A stretch of 64,000 nucleotides of DNA from G963556115 sp963667375 (lineage in GTDB: Bacteria > Planctomycetota > SZUA-567), in assembly GCA_963667375.1 (NCBI GenBank), contig OY763323.1, positions 124,001-188,000 of the forward strand. The letters are read 5' to 3'. The translations under genes were made by a program, and so were the position numbers. How positions within the stretch are numbered: the first letter of the stretch is position 1; each line of letters starts with the position of its first letter. A model generated the notes under the pieces. The model had not been told where the DNA came from. It did not search any database and worked only from the letters and a program-made list of their open reading frames with translations. Positions 45,001-53,314 of this stretch are shown here, in pieces.

Positions 45001-45807
45001 TTACCCAAAGAATGGGCGTTCTCCTCTGGCGACACGTGCCTTATTAGTCTTCTGTAATTTATCCATTACAATTTTCTGCTTCATCTCACGTTCGCGTGGA
45101 TCACCCTTCATCGTCTCATTGAATGCCAGCTGAGCCTCTTCAATACTATTAAATACATCCCCAACCGGCATCTGTACTCCCTGCAGCATATTTCCCTTAT
45201 TTCCATAACGCTCAGCATGTAAAGTCTTGAGACGATTAATCGCAGCCACACCCTGTACAGAGTTACCACTGTTAAGCTGATTATAAAGTGTCTGATATTC
45301 ATTTGCTGATACCGCACCACTATTTAGAAATCCGATCAGCTCAACTGTCTTATCCCTGCCCCCGCTGCTCTCATCAACCGCCGTCTGATAAGCACTGCGC
45401 TGAGACTCAATACTCTGCTGTTGCGAACTCTGTAGCATCTTCCCATAGTTGTCAACGATATCCTTGGAGATACCCGCCTTTGCAAACGCTTCATAGGTAG
45501 CTTCATTGAGCTTGCCTCCATTGGCAAACCACTCCTGTTCAACCGCAGAAGAATCAAGCTTTACCGTTTCAAGCACCGTCTGCGCATCCTTTGAAAGCTG
45601 CTCATGTGTTGGCTTTTCATCCAGTTTTGGAGCTTCAGGATTCTTCTCAGTAACAGGCTGCCCCTGCGGTCCCGGAACTGGCGATACAACCGGCGGCACT
45701 GTATTTTCAGGTGGACGCACTACTCCTAGTGTCTGACCTTCCGGATTCATTGAATTATTCGGTGTATTTGCTGCACCCTGACTGAGCGCTTCTATATTTG
45801 CGGACAT
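45001..45807 (-). CDS. Capsid assembly scaffolding protein (gp9-like)
   Basis: 268 aa from ATG 45807, which has AAGGAGG; the longer frame is rejected. Acidic N-terminus rich in Pro/Asn/Gln, helical C-terminal half and basic tail (QKTNKARVARGERPFFG), as in podovirus scaffolds. Located between portal and capsid. Confidence 0.85.
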   Translation of the reverse strand: MSANIEALSQGAANTPNNSMNPEGQTLGVVRPPENTVPPVVSPVPGPQGQPVTEKNPEAPKLDEKPTHEQLSKDAQTVLETVKLDSSAVEQEWFANGGKLNEATYEAFAKAGISKDIVDNYGKMLQSSQQQSIESQRSAYQTAVDESSGGRDKTVELIGFLNSGAVSANEYQTLYNQLNSGNSVQGVAAINRLKTLHAERYGNKGNMLQGVQMPVGDVFNSIEEAQLAFNETMKGDPREREMKQKIVMDKLQKTNKARVARGERPFFG

Positions 45808-45893
45808 AGTTTCCTCCTTATAAAATAAAACAAACCGTGACATAACGCCGCGGCTATAATCTAACTTGAAATTATTACGCTACTGAAACTTGA

Positions 45894-46466
45894 TTACGCA
45901 GACTTACCCGCAGTCTTTCTCTCCGCTTTGATCAAATCATCCGTAATCGGCTTCTCTACAGCGGTATGTGCATGAAAGTTATGACTTACCGTTCCCTTTA
46001 TCTGTGTAGCCTTCTCTGCTCTTTGCTTGAGGAATATCTCCCGTCGCTGCTCCTCAGTAAGATTTTCCGCAACATTGAGAGTCTTGATCTGCTTGTCCAT
46101 CGCCTCAAGTCTGCTCTTTAACTCAGCATTCTCCTTAAGCGATTCAGTAAGCTTCTCATTTTCCTCCTTGAGCTTCTTGTTGTCAGCTTCGAGCCTTTTA
46201 TTGGAGCCCTCGATATTGTCCAGCCTTTGCAACACCTGTGTCAATACCGGATCAGAGACCGGAGTTACATCGCCATTGCTTGCTACACTTGAAACAACGG
46301 TCTTATCCACACCGGCACTTGTGTCAATCCCTAGCACTTCAACTTCTTCAACTGTTTTTGTCTTTACCTTTTCTGCCGCTTCAACTGCTTTTGACTTTAC
46401 CTCGGTCTCTGCTTTCTTAGTAGCGGCATTCATTTTCTTGGTATCAGTAGTTTCATTTTCTGCCAT
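45894..46466 (-). CDS. Coiled-coil phage protein between portal and scaffold
   Basis: 190 aa, Lys/Ala/Glu-rich N-terminal half, then a strong coiled coil (LEADNKKLKEENEKLTESLK). Not recognised. Position in the head module suggests a scaffold-like or head-assembly role. Confidence 0.65.
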   Translation of the reverse strand: MAENETTDTKKMNAATKKAETEVKSKAVEAAEKVKTKTVEEVEVLGIDTSAGVDKTVVSSVASNGDVTPVSDPVLTQVLQRLDNIEGSNKRLEADNKKLKEENEKLTESLKENAELKSRLEAMDKQIKTLNVAENLTEEQRREIFLKQRAEKATQIKGTVSHNFHAHTAVEKPITDDLIKAERKTAGKSA

Positions 46467-46481
46467 TGTTAAATCCTTTCA

Positions 46482-48122
46482 TTATCCTGTCTGCGCTGGC
46501 TGCTCTCCCTGGCCGCCAACCTCCATTGCCTTATTAATTACCTGTGCTGCAGGACCGGCATACTGTGACATCATCTGTGCCGCCTGTATCTGCTGCGCCT
46601 GCTGCTGCTCCTGTTCGAGTTCCTCTGTCGTCTTTACCAGCTCCGGCATATCGAACTGCATGTCGGTCATAATACCCTTAATCAGTACCGGTGCCTTGAT
46701 ATATTGAAGTGCATACTGCGGGGTAAGAGTCTGGGAAAGAATCTGCAGGAAAGTAAGCTTTTTCTGCAGATCTCTTTGTCTGCCAAGTGCTTCCATGCCA
46801 GTGATGATAGTAGTATCAAACAAATCATCTGGAATGGTTGAGAGCTTCCCCTGCCGCTCCATACACCGTGAGATTATCTGAATAACCGGGCGCTGCACCT
46901 CTTTCATAAAGAGAGCAAACACTGAACCCATATTCTCATTGAGATCGTTTACCAGCTCCTGAATTTCGGTAGCGGTAACCCGCTCACCCTCACGCTGGAT
47001 ACCCTGCTTTTCTCTGAACAGTAGTGAGAGTTCCCGCTCAAGTTTGGCTCTGAACTCTTCGGCCAGCTTGAGGTCCATCGTCTTATTAACTTCCAGCGCC
47101 CGCACATCACTGATAAAGTCCGCCGTAATTACCGCGCCATTCTCAGCCGTAGCAATCTCGTCAGCATCAGCGGTTGCACCCGGTTTAATACCAATGAGGA
47201 AACGGGTATTAATCTCCACCCCCTGCATGATTGACTTAGTAATAACCTCAAGGTTGTACAAATCACCGTAGAAATCATCGCAGAAACCACGACCATAATC
47301 TTCGCCGTCAGCTGCCCTCCAGCGCATCGGGATATACGGACAGACCTTGAGGGGATAACTTGCCCAGGCACCGGTCTTTGAGTCTGGTGTTCCCTCCTCC
47401 GGCAGCATTACCCCCTCAAGCTCCTGAATCTTTACCCAACGCCTGCCGTCCTGCTTAATCCACGAATAGAGCGGTATCGCCTTATCCTCCTGGTCAAGCT
47501 CCACCCCGCAGTACTCAATCACATCCCCCGGTAACTCTGACGGTCTGATCGCATCCTTGATGATAATCTCCTGTACCGCACCGCTATTGGCACGCTTTAC
47601 AACATACCGGTTCAATCCGAAACAACGCATCTCAGCCGTCTGCAGATCAATATACGCCAGCACATTACCGGCTATAATCGCATGCTCAAACCACTGGTTG
47701 CCCACTGTTCTAAGATTAGTAGTTTCGCAGAATTTCCGAATAGCTTCCTCGCGGCAGGCAAGATCATATTCAATCTGTTGGTACTTTTCCTCACCAAACT
47801 GCTGTATGAATAAGTCCTTGTCCTCTTTATTGGTTATTGAAAACTGCGCCCAGGTCACCTGATAAGGAAATAAGGTCTGACAAAGCTTATTTGCAAAGCT
47901 GCTCGTACCCGTACCGCCTATACGCTGCCACGGTGTAGGAAAGTTCTGTTGCTCCAACGGGGTATCATCATCCGGTAAGAGATAGGGCTTGGTAATGACC
48001 GAAATCAGCCGGGCACGATCAAGATATGGCTGGCGTATTCTTGCCAGTTCATCGTAACGCTCTTTGATCGTGTTCTGCTGCCGCTCATTCAACCCCGGGC
48101 TATAACTGAAAGTATAGTCCAT
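46482..48122 (-). CDS. Portal (head-tail connector) protein (gp8-like)
   Basis: 546 aa, typical T7-like portal: RYDELARIRQPYLDRARLIS and PTPWQRIGGTGTSSFANKL near the N-terminus, VTATEIQELVNDLNENMG in the stem and a Gln-rich C-terminus (EQEQQQAQQIQAAQMM). Twelve copies form the packaging and ejection channel. Confidence 0.95.
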   Translation of the reverse strand: MDYTFSYSPGLNERQQNTIKERYDELARIRQPYLDRARLISVITKPYLLPDDDTPLEQQNFPTPWQRIGGTGTSSFANKLCQTLFPYQVTWAQFSITNKEDKDLFIQQFGEEKYQQIEYDLACREEAIRKFCETTNLRTVGNQWFEHAIIAGNVLAYIDLQTAEMRCFGLNRYVVKRANSGAVQEIIIKDAIRPSELPGDVIEYCGVELDQEDKAIPLYSWIKQDGRRWVKIQELEGVMLPEEGTPDSKTGAWASYPLKVCPYIPMRWRAADGEDYGRGFCDDFYGDLYNLEVITKSIMQGVEINTRFLIGIKPGATADADEIATAENGAVITADFISDVRALEVNKTMDLKLAEEFRAKLERELSLLFREKQGIQREGERVTATEIQELVNDLNENMGSVFALFMKEVQRPVIQIISRCMERQGKLSTIPDDLFDTTIITGMEALGRQRDLQKKLTFLQILSQTLTPQYALQYIKAPVLIKGIMTDMQFDMPELVKTTEELEQEQQQAQQIQAAQMMSQYAGPAAQVINKAMEVGGQGEQPAQTG

Positions 48123-48123
48123 A

Positions 48124-48384
48124 TTATTTCTTTACCTTCTTGGTAGCGGTATTGGTACCACCGAGAATATTGATACCCTGCCCGGCAATAGAACTACCGA
48201 TATTGCTGGTAGTCAGATCATTCCGCAAGGTCTGTCTGCCGGTCTTGGTACTGTCGTCAGTACCGGCAGCGGTATCCACATCGCTCTCATCCAGCTCGAC
48301 CGTAGTCGTTGGCGGCGCAATAGTCACCGGATCCGCCGCCTGATACTCTACAGTTCGACCGCTACTCCCTCCTCCAAAACACAT
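48124..48384 (-). CDS. Small virion protein (gp7.3-like)
   Basis: 86 aa starting MCFGGGSSGRTVEY, with a Thr/Asp-rich middle. Small proteins with an MCFGGG start sit just before the portal in T7-like phages (gp7.3, tail assembly). ATG preceded by GGAGGG. It ends 1 nt before the portal start. Confidence 0.7.
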   Translation of the reverse strand: MCFGGGSSGRTVEYQAADPVTIAPPTTTVELDESDVDTAAGTDDSTKTGRQTLRNDLTTSNIGSSIAGQGINILGGTNTATKKVKK

Positions 48385-48417
48385 AATGCAAATCCCTCCT
48401 TCATTTATAACTTAAAA

Positions 48418-48777
48418 TCAAACCAGTACTGAATAAGTAACAATACTCCCGGCTATGAGAAGTATGCAGCTTAATACAGCCATAACAGCAGCCACAGCAT
48501 GCGCCGCATTACCGACAAACAAAGTATCAACCTTGTCGAACAGCTTCTGCATACCATACACTTTACGATTAGCAAACATAAACTGCGCCACATAACTCGT
48601 CCCAGTAGCAATAACCGCGCTGGTAACACCCAGCATAAACAGCAGCATAGCTACCGGCTCGGCTCTCAGATAGGCTGTCAACGCCACACCACCGGCATTA
48701 GCCGTGAACGCCAGAATCAAAGCCAGTTGACCATAGCTGATAACACTCTGAAATAACAGCTTCTGTTCATCATTCAT
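48418..48777 (-). CDS. Small membrane protein, possible holin
   Basis: 119 aa with three to four membrane segments (ALILAFTANAGGVALTAYL, MLLFMLGVTSAVIATGTSYV, AAHAVAAVMAVLSCILLIAG). ATG 48777 is chosen because GGAG lies seven bases upstream. A holin is plausible but the gene is early in the structural block rather than in the lysis region. Confidence 0.6.
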   Translation of the reverse strand: MNDEQKLLFQSVISYGQLALILAFTANAGGVALTAYLRAEPVAMLLFMLGVTSAVIATGTSYVAQFMFANRKVYGMQKLFDKVDTLFVGNAAHAVAAVMAVLSCILLIAGSIVTYSVLV

Positions 48778-48779
48778 AA

Positions 48780-49025
48780 TCAATCTCCTCTACTCTTCAG
48801 GTACTCATTTCTTAGCTTATTAATACAAAAGCGTGCACCCAATCGGATACACGCTTCACGCTCATCTTTAAAATCAAATTTTTCCGGGAACGTATTTTCC
48901 AGATATGCTATTATCCGTTCCGCCTCATCAGTAATAGCTCTGTCATACTGCGGTTTGCTCTGCTGTTTACCAATTGGTTCAAGCCCCTGCAACCGCCTAC
49001 TTTTATCAATTGTATCTTCTGGCAT
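48780..49025 (-). CDS. Small phage protein at the head of the structural block (81 aa)
   Basis: From ATG 49025 (MPEDTIDKSRRLQGLEP), which has AGAAGGAG upstream; helical and basic C-terminus. First gene after the candidate phage promoter at 49032-49050. Not recognised; could be a gp6.7-like or host-takeover protein. Confidence 0.65.
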   Translation of the reverse strand: MPEDTIDKSRRLQGLEPIGKQQSKPQYDRAITDEAERIIAYLENTFPEKFDFKDEREACIRLGARFCINKLRNEYLKSRGD

Positions 49026-49031
49026 CTGTCT

Positions 49032-49050
49032 ACTCCTTCTGGTATAGTGA
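49032..49050 (-). promoter_or_regulatory. Candidate phage RNA polymerase promoter, copy 1 (structural block)
   Basis: Minus strand TCACTATACCAGAAGGAGT, identical to the copy before the tail fibre. TCACTATA matches positions -8 to -1 of the T7 promoter. It precedes all head and tail genes and follows the RNA polymerase gene. Confidence 0.6.
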
Positions 49051-49118
49051 AAGAGCAAAGAGGGCATAAATAAACACCCTCATTATGAGAGTGCTTAGAG
49101 TGTTGCTGATGTTTGTTG

Positions 49119-49331
49119 TTATCTTAAATTACTACCTTCCGCTCTCATGCGTCCACAATCTAAATTCATTAAAGATCGTCTTGTCTGGAAGCGAATTGTT
49201 TCTTCATCAAGACGATCGTAAAGCTGGCAATAGTCAGCGTCAACATTATCGCAACAGTGGTTACCGGCTACCATACAAGAATTATTAGCTCCAATAAGTT
49301 TATAGTATTTGCACGTTTTGCAACTCTTCAT
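49119..49331 (-). CDS. Small cysteine-rich phage protein (70 aa)
   Basis: Contains CKTC, CMVAGNHCCDNVDADYC and a further Cys, likely binding zinc. ATG 49331 with GGAAG upstream. Unknown role; sits between RNA polymerase and the structural block with another Cys-rich protein. Confidence 0.6.
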   Translation of the reverse strand: MKSCKTCKYYKLIGANNSCMVAGNHCCDNVDADYCQLYDRLDEETIRFQTRRSLMNLDCGRMRAEGSNLR

Positions 49332-49346
49332 TTATTCACTTCCTTC

Positions 49347-49676
49347 CTAATGCCGTTCGCTCAAGATAATGTCTCTAACAAACTTTTTAAGCTCGTCATC
49401 ATTAACATAGCATACAGCATTAAGTTCATCCCAAGGGTGACTCCATTCCCAATTATCACAGACACAACCATGATCACAGAACTGATGTGGATAGTTTTTT
49501 CTTAAATAATCTATACGCTCGTTATCATTTCGTGTTATTTCATATATTTTATCAATTTCTTTTTCATTCAAGCCATACTTACAAAAGGCTTCTTTTCGGC
49601 TTGAATGTGGTACACAAAAAGGCAATGCGTATAAGCAATTACCACATTTCTTGATAGTAGGTCTATAGTTTTTCAT
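49347..49676 (-). CDS. Cysteine-rich phage protein (109 aa)
   Basis: Eight cysteines in CGNC, FC, FC and CDHGCVCDNW motifs, and several His/Trp, suggesting a metal-binding fold. A GGAGG site precedes ATG. Not recognised. Confidence 0.6.
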   Translation of the reverse strand: MKNYRPTIKKCGNCLYALPFCVPHSSRKEAFCKYGLNEKEIDKIYEITRNDNERIDYLRKNYPHQFCDHGCVCDNWEWSHPWDELNAVCYVNDDELKKFVRDIILSERH

Positions 49677-49718
49677 CTATATTTTCCTCCGTATCTGTTG
49701 GCATAACTTTCTCCTTAT
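49677..49718 (-). CDS. 13-codon leader reading frame after the RNA polymerase gene
   Basis: Minus strand ATG-initiated MPTDTEENIDEKL ending in TAG, with a good ribosome site (AAGGAGAAAGTT). Its end overlaps the start of the 49676 gene. It may only couple translation. Confidence 0.35.
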   Translation of the reverse strand: MRRKLCQQIRRKI

Positions 49719-49719
49719 A

Positions 49720-52446
49720 TTAACAAAATAAATAATCAGACTTCATTGCTTCTTCTATATTCAAATCCCCCCTCTGCGGTACTAGTGGCAGCTTAATATC
49801 ACGACCAGACTTTTTCAATTGATACTCAGCGCATGCCCGGTAACTCTCAAGGTGATCACGGTGTGAATAAAGCTTAACAAAGCAACGCTTCAAGATGTGA
49901 CGGAGCAGACTGGTCTTGGTTGCCAGTGTTCCAAAAGAATCATGTATCAGAGCAATACTCCCTATATCTTCCCGGCACTCCAGAACAACATCCCAAAGCA
50001 TAGCCGCATCATAGCTGTGTGTGAAGTTGGCGGCCACACCACTCAACAGCTTTTCTTTATTGACACTCTGAGTCTCATAAGAATAAACCAACGTATAACT
50101 GATACTGCCTACAGTAGTTTTAATTTGTCTTTGTACAAGCTCAACCGGTCTGTGAATTACAGGAAATCCAAAAGGTGTAACCCACTCCAGACCAAGCTGT
50201 CCACTGTGACAATTACATCTCAGCTTACGGCGTTTCTTTTCCTTCTTAGAAACAGCACACTCACACTTACACAAACTCTTTCCACAGTCAGGACAAATGC
50301 TGTGAATATCAGGTCTGGTTGCAACGATATTGCCTATCTCTTTGAGCCAGCGCAAGTACTCAGTAGCGCCGGAAAGAATCTCCTCAGTTGAGCGTGACAG
50401 CAATGGTTCAAGATATGTAGTGAGCCGCCAACGCTGGCAATCTGTGAATATAGTCGTGCCGTTCTCAAGCTGCTCAGTCAGATCATCAGCTATATAATCC
50501 TTCCGACTAAATGGCTTACTGTCATATATAAACGTCATAACCGGACGCTTACACATACTGCGGGTAATAACCTCTGGATGATCGGTGATAATCCTAGGAA
50601 ATAAGAGTTCGTCAACATCCTTCAAGTGTGCAGACCACCGCTTCTCATCATGCCTGTCTTTATCCTTGAGCTTATTCCAATACTCCTGCGCTAATTCTTC
50701 AAGTGCATCATTATCCCAGTCACCGAATTTCTTTTGAGTATAAGAATTCTCTGCTGCAATTTTTATATAGTCGATAGCACGTGCGGCCACATCTGAATAT
50801 AGATCAGGCTGAGAGCCGGTATCGATTACACCACAGCGCTTGGCAAGTTCACTATCACGCATCATAGCAGCCACGTGCTGTAATGCATTCTGACAACCGT
50901 CAAGATGTATTGGCAGATAAGTGACATGTTTAAGCCCGTCACACTGATACCCTTCAATCTCAAAACAGTATGCCAGAAACTGCCAAGGCTTATCTGCAGC
51001 AATCCAGAACTTACGGTGCTCCGCTTCAAATGGATCTCGTGCACACGCCAGTATAATATCAAGATTCTCCTCTACCCACTCAATACGTTCTTGTCTGCTA
51101 ACCTTGTCCACCCCATAGATTGTGGCCGCTCCATAATACAGCCAGTCCGCCGCATCCTGTCTGCCGAGCTCTTCACCATTGGCAAAGGTTAAAAGCGATC
51201 TACTAATATCATTCCCCTGCGGATTAATGAAGTTACCGCCATACACGTAATAACCCCTACCGCGAGAATCAATAGCCATAGCAAAGTATATTTCTTCCTC
51301 ATCGACAAACTCAGTAGCTACAGCAATCTGGCCTCTCAGCATTACTGACTTGGTAATCATCTCGTTACGCACTTTTTGAGCTTTACGAAATTCCTTTGTC
51401 CCTGTTGGCTTATCTTTAATGCTTGGAAGCTGTGCCGGATCCACAATCGGGAGCGCCCAGATCTCCCCGCCACCGAAACGTATACATTCATTTAAAGTAT
51501 CCAGAATCCGACTATTTATTTTCCAAGCGGTTTTCTGCGCTTTATTTACTGCGTCAAACTGCATATGAAAATCTTTTGCCGGATCTTCAGAATGCGCACG
51601 CTTACCCATTTCGCGCAAATATCTGAAATCCTTACTTCGGATAAACCGAGCACGCTTATTCATCTCTACTGTATAATATGGTTTACCCCCGGCAAGCACA
51701 CCAGACCAGTCATTAGGTGGTATAACCAGCGGTGGAAACTGTGGGCTTGCCAGGCTCATAAGCTCAGTATGCTTCTTAATAATCTCAGCAAATTCAGCAG
51801 TAAACTGATAAACCTTGCGGGTATATTTTTCGCGCCGATCTTTCTTGTTGGTTCTTACAATCCATTCAGAAGCAATCTCCTCAGCCAGACCAAGAATAAA
51901 CATGCCACTACGCAACTTATCATCCTTTGATAGTTCTATAGGATTAATCTGATCTTTATACCAGTACTTCTGATATGAATTACGCAGGCTAATTTTAGAG
52001 CGCTCTGTAGGGCATGAAGTCTGCAACCGGCGCTGAAGTGATTTATAAGCACCACTGCTATATGTTTCAAGCTTTCGAGCATTAACCTCATACTCCACCT
52101 CCTGACCGATAGTATTCGCTGTCGCCTGCCTGGTCGCCCCACTCATAGCGGAACGCATAAGATTCTGCAAACCGATAAGTGCGCTCGCTTCAATTGGCAG
52201 AGCGGCCACAGCTGCTGTTGACTGAGTGGCTTTACCCTCAAGACGGGCACCAATTTCAATCTCAATAGCGTTCTCCATCTTTTCAATGAGTGAGCTGATC
52301 ATATCCCTGCCGAGCTTGGTTCTATCCCCTGCCCCTTTACCGGCAAGCTTCTTAAACTGCCGGTAAAATGACTCTTTACTCTTCTCCAGATATCTCTTCT
52401 CATTTGCTATCTGCCGTTGTAATTTATCCTGATACTCTTCTCTCAT
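49720..52446 (-). CDS. Single-subunit T7-type DNA-directed RNA polymerase with cysteine-cluster insertion
   Basis: 908 aa. Catalytic motifs of T7 RNA polymerase: motif A DGCQNALQH (D516), motif B CKRPVMTFIYDSK (K633, Y641), motif C HDSFGT (D836), then WVTPFGFPV and a C-terminus GDLNIEEAMKSDYLF like the T7 foot. Unlike T7, residues 718-746 hold seven cysteines (CPDC, CKCEC, CNC), probably a zinc module, between motifs B and C. It should transcribe the late genes from its own promoters. The N-terminal promoter-recognition part is diverged. It lies directly upstream of the structural genes, as in phiKMV-like phages. Confidence 0.95.
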   Translation of the reverse strand: MREEYQDKLQRQIANEKRYLEKSKESFYRQFKKLAGKGAGDRTKLGRDMISSLIEKMENAIEIEIGARLEGKATQSTAAVAALPIEASALIGLQNLMRSAMSGATRQATANTIGQEVEYEVNARKLETYSSGAYKSLQRRLQTSCPTERSKISLRNSYQKYWYKDQINPIELSKDDKLRSGMFILGLAEEIASEWIVRTNKKDRREKYTRKVYQFTAEFAEIIKKHTELMSLASPQFPPLVIPPNDWSGVLAGGKPYYTVEMNKRARFIRSKDFRYLREMGKRAHSEDPAKDFHMQFDAVNKAQKTAWKINSRILDTLNECIRFGGGEIWALPIVDPAQLPSIKDKPTGTKEFRKAQKVRNEMITKSVMLRGQIAVATEFVDEEEIYFAMAIDSRGRGYYVYGGNFINPQGNDISRSLLTFANGEELGRQDAADWLYYGAATIYGVDKVSRQERIEWVEENLDIILACARDPFEAEHRKFWIAADKPWQFLAYCFEIEGYQCDGLKHVTYLPIHLDGCQNALQHVAAMMRDSELAKRCGVIDTGSQPDLYSDVAARAIDYIKIAAENSYTQKKFGDWDNDALEELAQEYWNKLKDKDRHDEKRWSAHLKDVDELLFPRIITDHPEVITRSMCKRPVMTFIYDSKPFSRKDYIADDLTEQLENGTTIFTDCQRWRLTTYLEPLLSRSTEEILSGATEYLRWLKEIGNIVATRPDIHSICPDCGKSLCKCECAVSKKEKKRRKLRCNCHSGQLGLEWVTPFGFPVIHRPVELVQRQIKTTVGSISYTLVYSYETQSVNKEKLLSGVAANFTHSYDAAMLWDVVLECREDIGSIALIHDSFGTLATKTSLLRHILKRCFVKLYSHRDHLESYRACAEYQLKKSGRDIKLPLVPQRGDLNIEEAMKSDYLFC

Positions 52447-52760
52447 TTTACAGCTTCCCCTTTTACCGTCTTAAATTTACTATAATTAACTAAATAACGA
52501 ATGAGCTTAGAGCCACAAAGAACGACCGCTTTTTCATCAGCATTTTTTGGCATCACAATACAAGCTGGTAACGCTCCATTATTAAATTGCACTTCCATCA
52601 TTATCTCATCACGCTGTGGATGTTCAGCGATATCAGTCACGCTGCAGACTTGCACCAAATTATCAAAGCCATTATTAGAGATAATCTCTTTTGCTTTATC
52701 GCAAAACGGACATTCCCCATCACTAACAAACAACACACAATCTTTAAATTCCATTTTCAT
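52443..52760 (-). CDS. Thioredoxin/glutaredoxin-fold protein
   Basis: 105 aa with redox motif CPFC near residue 17 (SDGECPFCDKAKEII) and a cis-Pro-like GALPACIV. Probably a thiol-disulfide reductant. Overlaps the RNA polymerase start by 4 nt (ATGA). Confidence 0.75.
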   Translation of the reverse strand: MKMEFKDCVLFVSDGECPFCDKAKEIISNNGFDNLVQVCSVTDIAEHPQRDEIMMEVQFNNGALPACIVMPKNADEKAVVLCGSKLIRYLVNYSKFKTVKGEAVK

Positions 52761-52984
52761 ACCCTTGCTGTTCTCTTCTCATAAGCCACAATTCCCTGTA
52801 TAAGCTTCTCAAAACTTTTATATTCCTTACTCGTTAGCGGAAAGTTATTCACGTACATACAAAGCTTATCCAACATCTCCTGATCAAGTTCCTTATACCC
52901 TTGCTTAGGAACTGTCTCATCCGCGGTAATATAAAAATCTAATTGCTGATTGACAAAAACGTTGCCGGTTTTGATTAGACTCAT
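52757..52984 (-). CDS. Small phage protein of unknown function (75 aa)
   Basis: From ATG 52984 (MSLIKTGNVFVNQQLDFYIT). A longer GTG frame to 53053 overlaps the previous gene and has no ribosome site. It lies between two thioredoxin-like genes. Not recognised. Confidence 0.55.
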   Translation of the reverse strand: MSLIKTGNVFVNQQLDFYITADETVPKQGYKELDQEMLDKLCMYVNNFPLTSKEYKSFEKLIQGIVAYEKRTARV

Positions 52985-53000
52985 AGTTCTGGCTTTCCGG

Positions 53001-53303
53001 TTAATCCACAATGTTCCGATAAACACTTTCAGCATCTTCAAAAATCTCGACACCGATTTTTATTATTTCAACTACATAGCAACCACCAACAGCTTCTCCT
53101 AACGTCCACAATACTGGATGATTATATTGTTGTTTCTTTAAACTCTCATTAATACTGGCACCCTCTGGATGATTATTTATTTCACTAATATCATAGACAC
53201 ATACAGTATCAGCAAACTTCGTCTTTGCAATTACACGCCTTACTTCCATACATATCTGACAATCTTCGCAATCACATAAAAATATATCTATCTTAGATTT
53301 CAT
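53001..53303 (-). CDS. Thioredoxin-like phage protein with CxxC motifs
   Basis: 100 aa starting KIDIFLCDCEDCQICMEV, with C-x2-C pairs at the place of a thioredoxin active site. The rest resembles the 52443 protein in layout (VCVYDISEINNHPEG against VCSVTDIAEHPQR), so the two are probably paralogues. Confidence 0.65.
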   Translation of the reverse strand: MKSKIDIFLCDCEDCQICMEVRRVIAKTKFADTVCVYDISEINNHPEGASINESLKKQQYNHPVLWTLGEAVGGCYVVEIIKIGVEIFEDAESVYRNIVD

Positions 53304-53314
53304 CTCTGCTCCTC

